A stretch of DNA of 64,000 nt from Ruegeria arenilitoris (GTDB taxonomy: Bacteria; Pseudomonadota; Alphaproteobacteria; Rhodobacterales; Rhodobacteraceae): NCBI RefSeq assembly GCF_013030265.1, contig NZ_WPZQ01000006.1, positions 62,001 to 126,000 on the forward strand. The letters run 5' to 3'. The position numbers were made by a program, and so were the translations under genes. Below are positions 53,101 through 63,000 of this stretch, in pieces. Numbering within the stretch: position 1 is the first letter of the stretch; each line of letters begins with the position of its first letter. The notes under the pieces were generated by a model. It had not been told where the DNA came from and ran no database searches. It was given only the letters and a program-made list of their open reading frames with translations.

Positions 53101-53317
53101 CACCGTTGATCTGTTCCTCAAGGGGAATGGTCACTGCCTCTTCGACCACTTCGGCGCTACCGCCTGTATACGTGGCGCTGACAACAACCGTCGGGGGCAC
53201 CACTTCCGGGAACTCACCGACGGGAAGCAGAGGGATCGAAATCAGCCCGGCGATTACAATTACCAGCGCGATTACCGAAGCGAAAACGGGTCTGAAGATG
53301 AAGAACCGGCTCAGCAT
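50198..53317 (-). CDS. RND efflux permease (AcrB/HAE1 family)
   Basis: 1039 aa, the full AcrB length. It opens with FFIFRPVFASVIALVIVIAG, has the proton-relay helix FGLVLAVGLVVDDAIVVVEN with the paired Asp, and the second half RRSLGTAVFGGMIVATILSL ends in TM12. Two large periplasmic loops follow TM1 and TM7 as usual. It exports drugs, bile salts or solvents using the proton gradient. The adaptor gene's TGA abuts this ATG. No outer-membrane TolC-type gene is next to it. Confidence 0.95.
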   Translation of the reverse strand: MLSRFFIFRPVFASVIALVIVIAGLISIPLLPVGEFPEVVPPTVVVSATYTGGSAEVVEEAVTIPLEEQINGVEGMVYMASTSSNDGTSNITVTFEEGYDLSIAAVDTQNRVSTAMAQLPDEVVASGVTVTKESVDLTMGVNLISPNGEFDELFISNYADIHITDRLKRIPGVGTVMVWGERVYAMRIWLDPEKMASLGLTTSDVYDAITEQNQQVAAGALGAPPNGATQKFQLTLTAKGRLQSKEEFEKIVLGIGDDSSVIRLKDIARVELGAEDYSFSSTLDSSPTVGLGVMQLPGANALQLASQVRETMAELSQDFPEGLEYTVIYDTTNFDREAIRDVLFTLGQAILLVVFVIVVFLPNLRAALIPVITIPVCLIGTFALMLALGFSINLLTLFGLVLAVGLVVDDAIVVVENVSRHIENGETDPKVAARRAMDEVTSPIVATSLVLMAVFIPVALMPGLTGKLYQQFALTIASAVAISAINALTLSPALCGLLLGGARPKAKIIQKFDTGFAWFTRRYEAVVGWFIRVWQPVALGFAALLAGTVFMFTVVPAGFIPNEDQGYFIISLEAPEGTALGQTQKVVDEAYEILHDLPGVKGVITFTGFSILTNTSAPNQGNLFAILEPWDKRKGSGESVTEIMAKAQAKFDELPGGILTTLNPPPIFGLSPTGGFQFELQDTSGGSLQDLEQVTREMVSSGNARPELFGLFSPFSASTPQLHIELDRTKALTEGISIGDVFDALQTFLGGVYVNDFNIYGRVYKVYLQADVDARQAEEDIGRLYVRNDQGSMVPLSALVKLQPQIGARTINHYNLFRSTSINGAAGAGHSSSQAIAAMDTLAKQTLPRGYTYEWTGNAYQEIKAGNVAPILFALAVVFAFLFLAAQYESFVMPFMVLLAVPLAIFGALVAQWFRGYDNNIYCQIGLVMLIGLASKGAILIVEFARRRRQEGLSIEESAMEAARIRIRPLLMTAFAFILGVVPLVIASGAGSAARRSLGTAVFGGMIVATILSLVLVPVLYVVIERLRERLTKNSTITG

Positions 53318-54475
53318 TCAGCCATCAGCCTTGTCAGCATCCGAACCAGCGGATGGTTTTTTGACGTCGACCGCCATGCCAGAGCGGACGCGTTGTTGGC
53401 CCTGCACGATCACCTCTTCGCCGTCCTTCAGGCCCGTCATAACTATGCGGCGACCCTCATAGTTACGCCCAACAGTTACCCGACGCGTTTCGGCTTTGTC
53501 ATTCTTGTCGACGACGAATACAAAGAAACCGGCTTGATCCTGAGAAATGGCCTCAGAAGGTACAGTTATCTGGCCGGACTGCTCTGCTAGCTGGATATCC
53601 ACTTTGGCGTATTGACCGGGGCGGAGCGTTTTTTCGGGATTGGGAAATACGGCGCGTACAGCGATCGTACCGGTCGTTGGATCAACGCCCGGATCGGAAA
53701 AGTCGAGTGAACCCGCGTGCGGGTGAACGCTGCCGTCAATCAGCGTCACCTCAACCTTCAGATCCGGATTTGCCGATCTGTATTTTTCCAGTTCCAGAAA
53801 TTGCGTTTCGCTCGGGCTTACATAGACGAAAAGCGGATCCATCTGGACCAGTTCAGTCAAGACGGTATCGTTCGCCGAAACGATATTGCCAACATCCTGA
53901 TAAACCCGTCCGATACGTCCACTAATGGGGGCGGATACAGTAGCGTAGTCGAGGTTGACCTGAGCCGAGTCCACCGCGCCCTGGCTGCTGTCGAGGTCAC
54001 CCTTGGCTTGGGCTGCGTTGGTGGTCGACTGGTCCAATTGCTCTTCGGCTACAGTCCCGTCACTTGCCAGAGCGGAAAAACGCTCCTTCTCCCGGGTTGC
54101 AAAATCAAAGCCAGCCTGGTTTTTGTCTCGTTCGCCCATGACCCGTTTTAGCTCAGTGGCATAAGGACGCTGGTCGATAACAAACAGAGTGTCGCCTTTC
54201 ACGATATCTGTGCCCTCTTTGAACGGTCGAGATTCAACATGACCATCGACCCGGGATCGGACGAACACTGTGTTTGGTGACTCAGTACGCCCGGTCAGTT
54301 CAAGAAAAAGTGGCACCTCTTCCGTTGTTGCTTGGGCGACAACAACTTTCGGGGCTGTGGCTTTTGTTTCATCCGGCTCATTCTCGTAGCAACCGACAAT
54401 GAGGAACAGAGGGCACAATGACAAAAGATGGCGTACCCTCCAACATTTTCCCATTTTCTCTTGCCCAATGCGCAC
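53318..54475 (-). CDS. RND periplasmic adaptor (membrane fusion protein)
   Basis: 385 aa from GTG 54475, behind GGGAGGGG; ATG 54454 is an alternative. LLSLCPLFLIVGCYENEPDE gives a lipoprotein anchor. The barrel-sandwich halves are VFVRSRVDGHVESRPFKEGT with DIVKGDTLFVIDQRPYATEL, and VDSAQVNLDYATVSAPISGR; between them lies a helical hairpin of about 60 residues. It bridges the permease to an outer-membrane channel. Cotranscribed with the permease. Confidence 0.93.
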   Translation of the reverse strand: MRIGQEKMGKCWRVRHLLSLCPLFLIVGCYENEPDETKATAPKVVVAQATTEEVPLFLELTGRTESPNTVFVRSRVDGHVESRPFKEGTDIVKGDTLFVIDQRPYATELKRVMGERDKNQAGFDFATREKERFSALASDGTVAEEQLDQSTTNAAQAKGDLDSSQGAVDSAQVNLDYATVSAPISGRIGRVYQDVGNIVSANDTVLTELVQMDPLFVYVSPSETQFLELEKYRSANPDLKVEVTLIDGSVHPHAGSLDFSDPGVDPTTGTIAVRAVFPNPEKTLRPGQYAKVDIQLAEQSGQITVPSEAISQDQAGFFVFVVDKNDKAETRRVTVGRNYEGRRIVMTGLKDGEEVIVQGQQRVRSGMAVDVKKPSAGSDADKADG

Positions 54476-55213
54476 TCGCCCCTCCCAAAAACCAATACCC
54501 TGACTAACAGATAACTTAATTTGTCAATTTTATCACCAACAACAGTTTCTTGTGCGCCCGCGATTTCTAGTGAAGATTGCCAGCGTAAGATTTTCAGCGA
54601 ATGGGCCTGGGGTTTGGCGGGGAGAGTATCGCCTCTGGTCAGTGTCGTTTTGATTGAGCCCGCAGGATCTTTGTTCAGGTTAAAACTCGTGAACAATGCC
54701 GCGTCACCGCAAATCCCCCACCATCGTTCGTCGTATAGTCTCTAAGCCACACGACACACCCAAGCAGATTTAAGGCTTGCCCAAAAGTGATCCAACGCGA
54801 TGCTTTGAGAGAAAGAGCGGGAACGACGCAGCGCAAGCCAGAAGAAATTCTCGCAGAACTGCGACAAGTTGAACGATTAGGAACTGCAGCCATGACTTTC
54901 GCTGCCCAAGTATCTCTGAAACACGACAATCTTCCCAGAAATTTGGTATTGGACGACGCTACTCACTTCTCTTGTTGGTCATTTGACATGCGTCAACCAT
55001 TTGGCGGAACGTCATCAAACAGAGCTGAACGTACGCCTTCTTGCATTTCAGCTGTACAACTATTGGTAAAAACGCCCACCTGAGAGCGCAGCTTCCAGCA
55101 CTCAGCGTGTACTAGAGATACCTCTGCAGGCAAACGTTCACGAACGCATTGTGAAGAACGCCCTATGAGCTTCCAAAAACTGTCTCCAAACCACATGTAT
55201 CCTGCAGCAACTT
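54476..55213. other. 738-nt gap between the efflux operon and the immunity array
   Basis: No intact gene is recognised. AT content is raised compared with the core genome. A short stretch resembles an IS3 transposase N-terminus (separate entry). The efflux promoter must lie at the left end. The rest looks like decayed sequence. Confidence 0.5.
54820..54909 (+). pseudogene. Possible IS3-family OrfA remnant
   Basis: GTTQRKPEEILAELRQVERL matches the opening of the KPEEI-type OrfA transposase proteins of IS3 elements; the next residues, ending MTFAAQ, keep only a faint likeness, and no HTH or OrfB follows. If real it is a leftover of about 30 codons. Low confidence because it is so short. Confidence 0.3.
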
Positions 55214-55759
55214 CTACATAATTTTGGCAGAGCCGGTAGCGCCAGGATTTTGGCTGGTATCTACAATCTGTTGCTCAAGTGGGAATGGCAAACCGTTGGA
55301 TTTCATGGGCAAGCCCTCCATCGACAGGCCGAGCGCCTTAAAGTCAAGCGGATCACAAATATTCTGATAGTACTGATAGTCTTCATCAACTAAATGCGCC
55401 TGCGTGAAATTTAGACTGTCCGCTAGTGTTGCTGAGATTAATTCATCGCAAAACTCAGGGTTTAAAACAGCCAAGTTAGACTTGATGAACACGTGATCGT
55501 AATTTTGACCGGCGTTTTGTCCATAGCTGAAGCTGAACCCGTCTCCCAACACTTCAAATGATGGAACATGAGCACCGTCAAGAATCTCCTCGATTTTGGA
55601 TGCCCTTATAGAAGTCCGATTGATGTCAGCCGATCCAAATGAGACCGATGTTTCATCTGGAATACCTGTGTAGTGAAACTGAGACCATATTGCTGAAACA
55701 TCCAACTGCTTCCAGCGTCCAATAATCCACAGCGTCCGTACAAATCTACTAGAGTTCAC
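55214..55759 (-). CDS. Immunity-candidate protein, 181 aa, unrecognised
   Basis: Starts at GTG 55759, overlapping the stop of a short upstream frame as GTGA. It is soluble and acidic, with LDVSAIWSQFHYTGIPDETS, VLGDGFSFSYGQNAGQNYDH and a proline-rich end. No signal or membrane helix is seen. Last gene of a chain downstream of the CdiA-type toxin; by position it is another immunity protein, perhaps of the Imm52 kind, but I cannot assign a family. Confidence 0.55.
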   Translation of the reverse strand: MNSSRFVRTLWIIGRWKQLDVSAIWSQFHYTGIPDETSVSFGSADINRTSIRASKIEEILDGAHVPSFEVLGDGFSFSYGQNAGQNYDHVFIKSNLAVLNPEFCDELISATLADSLNFTQAHLVDEDYQYYQNICDPLDFKALGLSMEGLPMKSNGLPFPLEQQIVDTSQNPGATGSAKIM

Positions 55760-55850
55760 AGATCTTCACCGAGAAACATCAAGAAACTACAAATCTGATC
55801 GCTCGTACCTGAAGTAGATCGATCTCGCCGGAAACTGGAGACGGGATGAT

Positions 55851-56078
55851 CTATTCATAGACTGACGCCGCCTGCAAAAGCTTATATAAATCCGACCAAG
55901 TGATGTAATCATCGCTTGGCTTATCAAACCAGTTATTGTTGCCCTCGACGTCCCTCAGCCAAGCCTGCATCGCTTCAACGAATCTACGTGTGTCGGTATT
56001 CTCAGCCGGAAAACTCTCGCCGTCCAACAAGAACGAAAGTGCATCAGCGAAGTCCGCGCTAGATTTGATGTCATTCAT
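55851..56078 (-). CDS. DUF7660-like immunity protein
   Basis: 75 aa from ATG 56078. MNDIKSSADFADALSFLLDG, TRRFVEAMQAWLRDVEGN and ITWSDLYKLLQAASVYE match the pattern of DUF7660 proteins (helical, with an aromatic Ala-Trp core and a short YE end) that are common immunity-type genes in polymorphic toxin loci. The start lies 4 nt after the stop of a small orphan frame that may be the tail of its toxin. The longer upstream frame is rejected. Confidence 0.7.
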   Translation of the reverse strand: MNDIKSSADFADALSFLLDGESFPAENTDTRRFVEAMQAWLRDVEGNNNWFDKPSDDYITWSDLYKLLQAASVYE

Positions 56079-56082
56079 ATTC

Positions 56083-56208
56083 TTAGTGTCCCCTGACCAC
56101 GATGTCTTGCCCCCCGTTTGGCGTAGTGAACTTGAAGGTATCATGCTTAATTTCTGCCGCCGTCGCTGGTCTTGACGGTTTAGTTCGGTTAGCAGCCCGC
56201 CTTTTCAT
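56083..56208 (-). pseudogene. Orphan toxin-tail-like fragment before the DUF7660 gene
   Basis: A frame (ATG 56208, but likely with no real start) reads TAAEIKHDTFKFTTPNGGQD then IVVRGH and stops at 56083, 4 nt before the DUF7660 start. It has the look of a domain end and no N-terminal part. In CDI loci displaced toxin tips are left as tails directly ahead of their immunity genes. Family not recognised. Confidence 0.5.
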
Positions 56209-56222
56209 CAGGGTAGGGGAAA

Positions 56223-56666
56223 TCAAAAAGTTAGTTCACCATTAGAAATACTTAGTGCAAACTCAAACAAGTCAGATGATACTACCTGCTCGATGCCTGG
56301 ACCTATCGCAATGATCCTCGTTTTAGGCCCCGCATTTGTGTCCAGATAGAAATAAACTCCCGTGCCATCATCCGCGATAGGAACGTAAGCAGGGACTTCA
56401 CTGCCGGCTTGCCGCCACTCCTTAAGCTGCCGAGAAACCTTAACAACGTCTTGCCAGAGCGGCATCTCGCTATCATTAACATTTGGCAGACCATAGATTT
56501 CGACACCATCAAGTACTACGGCACCGTATTCTGACAAAAATTCGCGATACTGAACTGGAAAAACAACCATAAGTTCAGCTTCCGCATCATAGATTTTTTG
56601 GTCTGAACATGGACCGGCAACTTCTCCAGCTGCACACATCTGATCAAACTCTGTTTTGACATCCAT
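56223..56666 (-). CDS. SMI1/KNR4 (SUKH) family immunity protein
   Basis: 147 aa. The SUKH pattern is clear: KIYDAEAELMVVFPVQYREF and LSEYGAVVLDGVEIYGLP near residues 24-62, VPAYVPIADDGTGVYFYLDT in the middle and VSSDLFEFALSIS at the end. SUKH proteins neutralise toxin nucleases and other toxin domains in polymorphic toxin systems. It starts 12 nt after a short orphan frame and 125 nt after the first immunity gene. Confidence 0.88.
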   Translation of the reverse strand: MDVKTEFDQMCAAGEVAGPCSDQKIYDAEAELMVVFPVQYREFLSEYGAVVLDGVEIYGLPNVNDSEMPLWQDVVKVSRQLKEWRQAGSEVPAYVPIADDGTGVYFYLDTNAGPKTRIIAIGPGIEQVVSSDLFEFALSISNGELTF

Positions 56667-56678
56667 TGTCGTACACTC

Positions 56679-56783
56679 TCACTCAGTTATTTGCCCTGAT
56701 TTAACAAAATCTTGATATCGTTCTTGCCAATAGGATTTTGAGAAGGCAGCGGATGACTTCCATCTGAGTATTTCTTCCGTGTA
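56679..56783 (-). pseudogene. Orphan toxin-tail-like fragment before the SUKH gene
   Basis: Beginning 6 nt after the first immunity stop, a frame without start codon reads YTEEILRWKSSAAFSKSYWQ then ERYQDFVKSGQITE and stops at 56679, 12 nt before the SUKH gene. The aromatic and charged pattern is protein-like. It can only be the 3' end of a gene whose front has been lost or replaced. An overlapping 81-aa frame (56687-56932) was judged a shadow. Confidence 0.5.
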
Positions 56784-56789
56784 TCAAAC

Positions 56790-57047
56790 TCATGATTTGT
56801 TGAACATTTCGTACACCCACCGCGCCAATTCGGCGGAAGATCGAGTTTCCTTGCGAAAGCATTCTTCGCCACGTTCTCTTGCAACGATTGCCATCTTTCC
56901 GTCTTCCAAAATCTCGATGTATGGCGACCCAAATTCTTCCACTTCAGTGCTCAGAGGAAAGCTCTCATATGGGTTCCCTTTCTTCTGCGCGTATTGAAAG
57001 AAACAATCAGTAATTTCTCGCAGGCTCATGTTGATCAACTCCGTCAT
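56790..57047 (-). CDS. Immunity protein candidate (Imm63-like) for the TNT toxin
   Basis: 85 aa. The start overlaps the toxin stop by 4 nt (ATGA), the standard arrangement for a cognate immunity gene. Sequence: LREITDCFFQYAQKKGNPYE first, then SPYIEILEDGKMAIVARERG and EECFRKETRSSAELARWVYE, a pattern like Imm63 (YIxxxEDG...RGEE...ELxxWV). By position it should block the NAD+ glycohydrolase tip, as IFT does for the mycobacterial toxin, though it does not resemble IFT by eye. Confidence 0.65.
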   Translation of the reverse strand: MTELINMSLREITDCFFQYAQKKGNPYESFPLSTEVEEFGSPYIEILEDGKMAIVARERGEECFRKETRSSAELARWVYEMFNKS

Positions 57048-60000
57048 TTTAGTTGCCTGATGAAACCTTGTTTTACCAACTCATCAATGCTCATCGGCAA
57101 CTGATACTGTGTCCCTCCACCGGTTTTACCAAACCAAGGTGCAGCACTGCCAGAGTTCACCTGTGGAATTGGCTTTAACACTTCATATTGTCGATATGGC
57201 GAGTTTTTACTCGAATCCGGTAAAGAGCGTTGGTCAAAGGGTACATCTCTAGGTGCTACAAAGGCTCCTCGATCGGTGAAGTTACCTTTTTCATCAAACC
57301 GTCCACCATAGCGGTCGAATGTTTGACCTGGTTGAAGTTCTCTAATTGTTGGCGGCCCTTCGAAACCATAATTTGGTGGCCAATCAATTTCACCGTTTGA
57401 CTTCACCCAGCGTGTGTCAACACCTAATTTCTCAGCACTTGCTATCTGTGCAGCAGTAGGGTTTGCGACAGGTGCCCTATTTGGTGCACTACCTTCTACC
57501 TTGATCCCGGTGCCCTGAAGGTTTGGTCCAGGAGAACACGATGTAATGTTGCCAGAGGCGCATTCAATCACGTCAGAAACACCTAGTGCAACGCAGGTTC
57601 GAGGAGTAGCGGCACAAACAGAGGGTCCGAGCGCCACAGCACCGGTTACCACCGCTAGGAACTGCTTCGTCGCCTCGACTGTTTCGACATCGTTTAGGTA
57701 GCCGGCGTAAGCCTCAGTGTAGGCTTCGGCGCAAGCACCATCGGACACGCCTCCGCAGCGGGTTTCCTGGTAGTCCTCATAGCCGTTCAGGAAATCGATG
57801 TTCTGATCGAGTTGCTGCTGCGCAGGGCCAGATACAAACAACGCACCCGAAACACTCAGAAGTTGTGCTGCATATGGGCTCTCCGAAGACAACGCAGCTA
57901 TCGCTTCATCATAGCTTACGGCTTCTGCCAAAAAGCTATCTATGCATTCGTTGGTGAAGCACGTATTTGCAAGCTCGCGGTCATTCTGAAGACCAACATT
58001 GGCAAAATGAACTGCAATATCGCGTTGATCCGCCTTTGAGCATCCACCGTCCTGCGCATGGCACGCTTCGAGAGCGGCTTGCATATTCGCCAGATCTGTA
58101 TGTTTCAGATAGTTGTTGAGGACAGCAGATTGGCCAACGAATGATCCTGTACTGACGTTATCCGCTTCTCCACCTGAAACCAGATATCCGGCAACGGCTC
58201 CAACGACAGAAGCCAATCGATTTTGCTCTTCAATGCTGAGAGAACTATTCCCGGCGATACCGGAATAGATACTGGCCGCAATTCCGCCTGCCGCTCCTGA
58301 TTTACAGTCCGCACCGGACGCTTCGGCTGCGGCACATCCTGCCAAAGCATGCAACAACATATGGCCGGCCGAGCCTTCCCCACCGTTGATGGGGATACCG
58401 TCCTCGTCGGTGAACAACCCACCGATTTCAAACTGGGCATCCGCCAAAGCGAGGTTGGTAACGGTTTGGACAAGGCTTGCTGAGAACCCTTCTGCAAAAT
58501 CGGTTCCATAGACGGTCGAGCTCAGACCGGAAGAAATCGCGCCATCCAAGGCGCCCTCCAGAATGCCACCAATGGTCAATTGAGCAACGTCACCATTTCC
58601 GAACCCATTGATCAATGCATCATTCAGGGGGCTGTTTTCGGGGATATTCAGGTTGATGCCTGATGTGAGTCCCGCTGACACGCCTGAGAACGCAGCTGCT
58701 TCCAGAATCGCCCCCAGATCGAGATCTCCGGCAACAACGCCATCCAGCGTTTCGACGAGCGCCGTTGAAGTGAAGGCGGTCGCTCCGTTGTAGAGACCTG
58801 TCGTTAGCGCCGTGGCGCCCTCTGCTGCTGCGGCAGTTGTAAGCTCTGGAAGCAAATTCCCCACGAGATTGGGCGCGACATAGGCAGCGACCGCAATCGC
58901 AACGAGCGCCTTGAACGCGGGCGAGAGCTGAGTTTTTTCTTCATAGAAATACTCATCCGCCAGTTCCTGACTAATCAGTTCCAGACCGTCGATGGCCAGA
59001 AGTTCCTCAGGATAGAGATCTTGCGGGTTTGGTGCATCAACACCTGCGTTTTGATACACTACCAACTCAGCATCACCGCCGATGTCAAAACTCATGCCTT
59101 GTCCGGCAAGCAATTCGGTCAGAACGGCCGTTTCCGTAAAGCTGGTCTCGGTGATCGTGGTCATGGTGACCAGACCCATGTCGGTCTCGAAGAACTCGGA
59201 ACGGTGACTGTCGATAGCAGCCTGAACCGAGAAATCACCCCCGGTTTTGATGTTCAGGTTCTGGCCAGCTGACAGCGTTGCACCGACCAAAGTGGTGTCT
59301 GAGCCGGACACGATGCTGAGATCGAGCGCTGCCAAAGCATCTGTGCCGGTGTTGATGTGGTCAACCGTATGCAGCTGGCTGGATTTGCTCAGCAATCCGC
59401 CAAGGTAACTCTTCTCTTTGGTATGCGTCTCTTCAAACACATCGGTGTAGGTTCCGACGAGGATGTTGCCCTCAGTCGCAGTGAGGTTGATATCACCTGA
59501 GGCGCTGGCGAGTTCTGTACCAGCAGTGGTCAGGTCACCTGTCTCGGCGACAATATCGATATCACCACCTGCTGTGATTCCGACACCACGGTTGGTGACG
59601 GCAAGTGTAGATCGCGTCTCCTTCTTCTTCGACAGGAACCCTCTGCTGGTTTTGCGGGTTTCCGATTTAGCTATGTCCTGCGCGGCAGCCAGAACTACAT
59701 CGCCAGCCGCTGCCAGATGTGCCTTTCCGCCCGCATCAATCTGTGTACCGATCAGTACCGCGTCCCCGCCCGCATTGGCGATGAAGTCTCCACCTGTAGA
59801 CAGTTGCGTAACCTGGGCGGTCAGGGTCAGTCGATCCGTCCCGTTCTTCGCATCGCCCTCACTGTATTGCACGCCGGATTGCTCGGTGAGCAGGTAGAGG
59901 CTGCCACCCGCAGTCAGCCGCGTGTCCCCCGTGACCTGGGCCTGGACACCGGCCAGTGTCATGTCAGCAGAGGAGATGATCGACAGGTCACCACCCACGT

Positions 60001-63000
60001 CAAAGCGCGAGGCAAGATTCTCAGTGATCTTGGTGACACTTGTGTTGGTGTAGTATTCTTCTGTTTGCGCCAGGCCTGCGATGACGACGTTTCCGGCGGC
60101 AAATATAGAGGTGTCCGAAGTCGATCTGATCACCAGCGCTTTACCGGAGAAATCTCCGCCTGTGATGATATTGACCAGGTCTCCACCAAGTTCAGTGTCT
60201 TCAAAATCAATGTTACCGAACGACGTCAGGGACAGGGAGCCGCCTTCTGCAATCAGCGACCCACCAGAACCCGTGATGCTACCAGCCGTAATCTTCAGAT
60301 CACCACTTTCAGATGCATTAGCTTTATCCAGCGATGCCAACACTCCGCTTTCGGACAAGCCGAACCGGTCGCCGAACCCGACAAATTCTGAGCCGGGTGT
60401 TTGGACTGCGTTTTCACCGTCAAAGCTTACGCCGTCGCTTTGATATCCATTCCATTCGGTGGGCCGATTGATGTTTTGGAACAGCTCATTCTGAATCTGC
60501 AAACGATCCAGGAAGTAATCAGAGGAAAGCAGGTCCTCATAGGAAACCGGCATGGTTCCGAAATTGGTACGACCTTCACCAATCAAAGCATCCAGGTTTG
60601 CAAGCGTCTGAAGCTTGGGCTGAACCGGGTCAAGAGACGGGAGAGTCACCACATCCGGTTGAACCGGTGCCAGCGCTGGCAAGTCCAGAACATCCGGCTG
60701 AACTGGTGTCAGGGATGAAGCCGGAACGATCAGATCAGGCAGAGACGCCTGGGTAACGTTGGAGTTTTCCCGCGGAGGAACAACACTAGCAGTTCCGGAT
60801 CGAATATCTCCGCTCGCCACTACTGACGCGCTGTTGATGTTGACAGCTCCACCAGCCAACACTTGGCCGATCTCCGACGTTGCTCCGTTAGAGGTTTCGC
60901 GGGAGATCGGGGAATACGTTACTCTTTCGGTGCGCGTGGTGAAGGCCGCGTCGCTACCACCGCTGCCCTCGTTGATCTCGATGGTCAGGTTTCTTGTGTA
61001 TGTCGCCGTGTGCGTGACCCTTGTGTCCTGATACCCATTGTTTGCAAAACTAGAGCTTTGAACGTCGATCCCGCCTTCAGCAGAAATCAGACCGGCGTCG
61101 TTGCGCACAGTGCCCGCCTGAATGGCGATACCCGCGCCAGACAGGATTTCAGGCTTCGCCCCGGAGGCTGCAACTGAGGTGCCAGTGCTCCACGTGACGC
61201 CGCCCTGGTTCGAGTAGACACCATCAAAACTGTAGATTGTGGCGCAACTGCTCGCTCTGTCCGCGCCTCCATTCGATCTGCTGCTCGTGAAACAGCTGCC
61301 CAACTCCAGATCCGCTGGATTTGTCGAGACCCTTCGGCTACGTGTTTTGTTGTCTGGGGTTCCTGCAAATATCTCGACGCCCGATTGTGAGGGTTCCGTC
61401 ACAATACTGTTGAAACGATTGACAAACGTTTCCGCCTCGATGGCCAAGCCACCATCTGCTTCAATACGCCCGGACTGGTTCAGCACCGTACCATCTCGTG
61501 CAACCAGTTGCATTGTCTCGCCGGACTTCAACAAACCACCGCGGTTGTTCAGATCAGACCCACTGCGCAGTTGAAGATTACCACTCGCTTTGATCGTACC
61601 CCGGTTCTCCAGGTCACCTTCGAGATCGAGCAGAAGATCTCCATCGAACTCAACCCTTTCTGACGCGGCGACGGTAAGCCCACCGGTTTCCAACGTGACC
61701 GCAAGACCATCGCCAGCGCGCAACTGATCGAAATGCGAGGCTCTAAGCCCTCCATTCAGCGACCCGGATTGCAGCTCCAGTACCGACTGGCCCACCGCCA
61801 GCGCGTCTGCACCCAGGCTGGTCTGTCCGGAGGTTGTAATATTGGTGTTGCGGGCGTTTATCTGCCCTTGAAGATCCAGGTCTCCAGCTGTCACGGAAAG
61901 ATCGGCCCGTTGACCTGCAATCATGGTGCCATCAATGACCGCCCGATCCGCTGCTGTTACCTGCAAATCTGCAATGGCTGCAATTTGCGAGCTTTCTCCG
62001 GTTTGCACACGATCACCAGACAAGGTGACTGACCGCCCACGCGATCTGCCCGAATGCTCCAAAGAGCCATCACGAGCTTCGATGGAAACACTGTCCTGTG
62101 CTTCGGCTTGTCCGGCGATCTGAGCCGTGGTCCCGGAGAAAGCAATGGATCCGGCCACAATCTCGGATGCGTCTCCAGTTGTGAGTGAGGCTCCGGCGTT
62201 GAGTTCGGCTCGGTTCTGAACCGCAGCACGTCCGTTAAGCGCGACTTGGGTCTGAGCGTCTACATCGAGCGAATCCGCCACCAGTTCGGCGCCATCCTCG
62301 ATGGTTACCGACGCGCCGGTCGATGTGATTGCAAGCTCTGCCCCCGAGGCGAGTTCGCCATCGAGGAGGATCTGATCAGTTGCCGTCACAGTGAGGCCAT
62401 CCACCGCAGCAATCTGGGACGTATCGCCAGTCTCAACAGTGTCGCCAATTATCGAGACGTTCTGCCCACGAGACACACCGCTATGCTCAACCGCGCCATC
62501 CGTTGCCTCAATCGTCAGCCCATCAACGGCACGAAGTTCACCAGATAGCTGCGCAGTTTCCCCGGTGAGCGCCACGCTGTCGGCCAGCAGCTCTGAATCC
62601 GCCCCTGTGGCCAGCTCGGTTCCCGCCGACACAAAAGCTGTCTCATGTGCGGCGGCCTTGCCATCAAAATCAATACGAGTCTGCGCCTCAACATTCAGGG
62701 ATTCAGCCAGAATCTCGGCATTTGTTTCAACGGCTATCCCGGCTGCTGTGGATTTGAGTGTCAGCCCCTTACCGGCGACTAGCTCTCCGCTGATCTTGGC
62801 TTGCTCTGCGGCGGTTACGCTCAAATCACCTACTGCCGCGATCTGCGATCCATCGCTCGTTTGAATGTCGTCACCTGTTATCGTGACAGCTTGCCCGCGA
62901 GACGTACCCCTGTGGTCGACGCTCCCGTCTGTCGCTTCAATGGTCAGGTTTTCAAGTGCTTGCACCTGGCCTTCAATCCGAGCGTCACCTCCGGTAAGAG

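Noticed and set aside
55760..55850. A third toxin-tail fragment before the 181-aa gene
   Set aside because: A frame does end in a GTGA overlap with that gene, but its translation is poor in protein-like pattern, so it is not listed as a remnant.
56687..56932. 81-aa minus-strand frame overlapping the first immunity gene and ending before the SUKH gene
   Set aside because: It shares 143 nt with the 85-aa immunity gene in another frame, has odd composition in that overlap, and the competing frame ending at 56679 reads more like protein.
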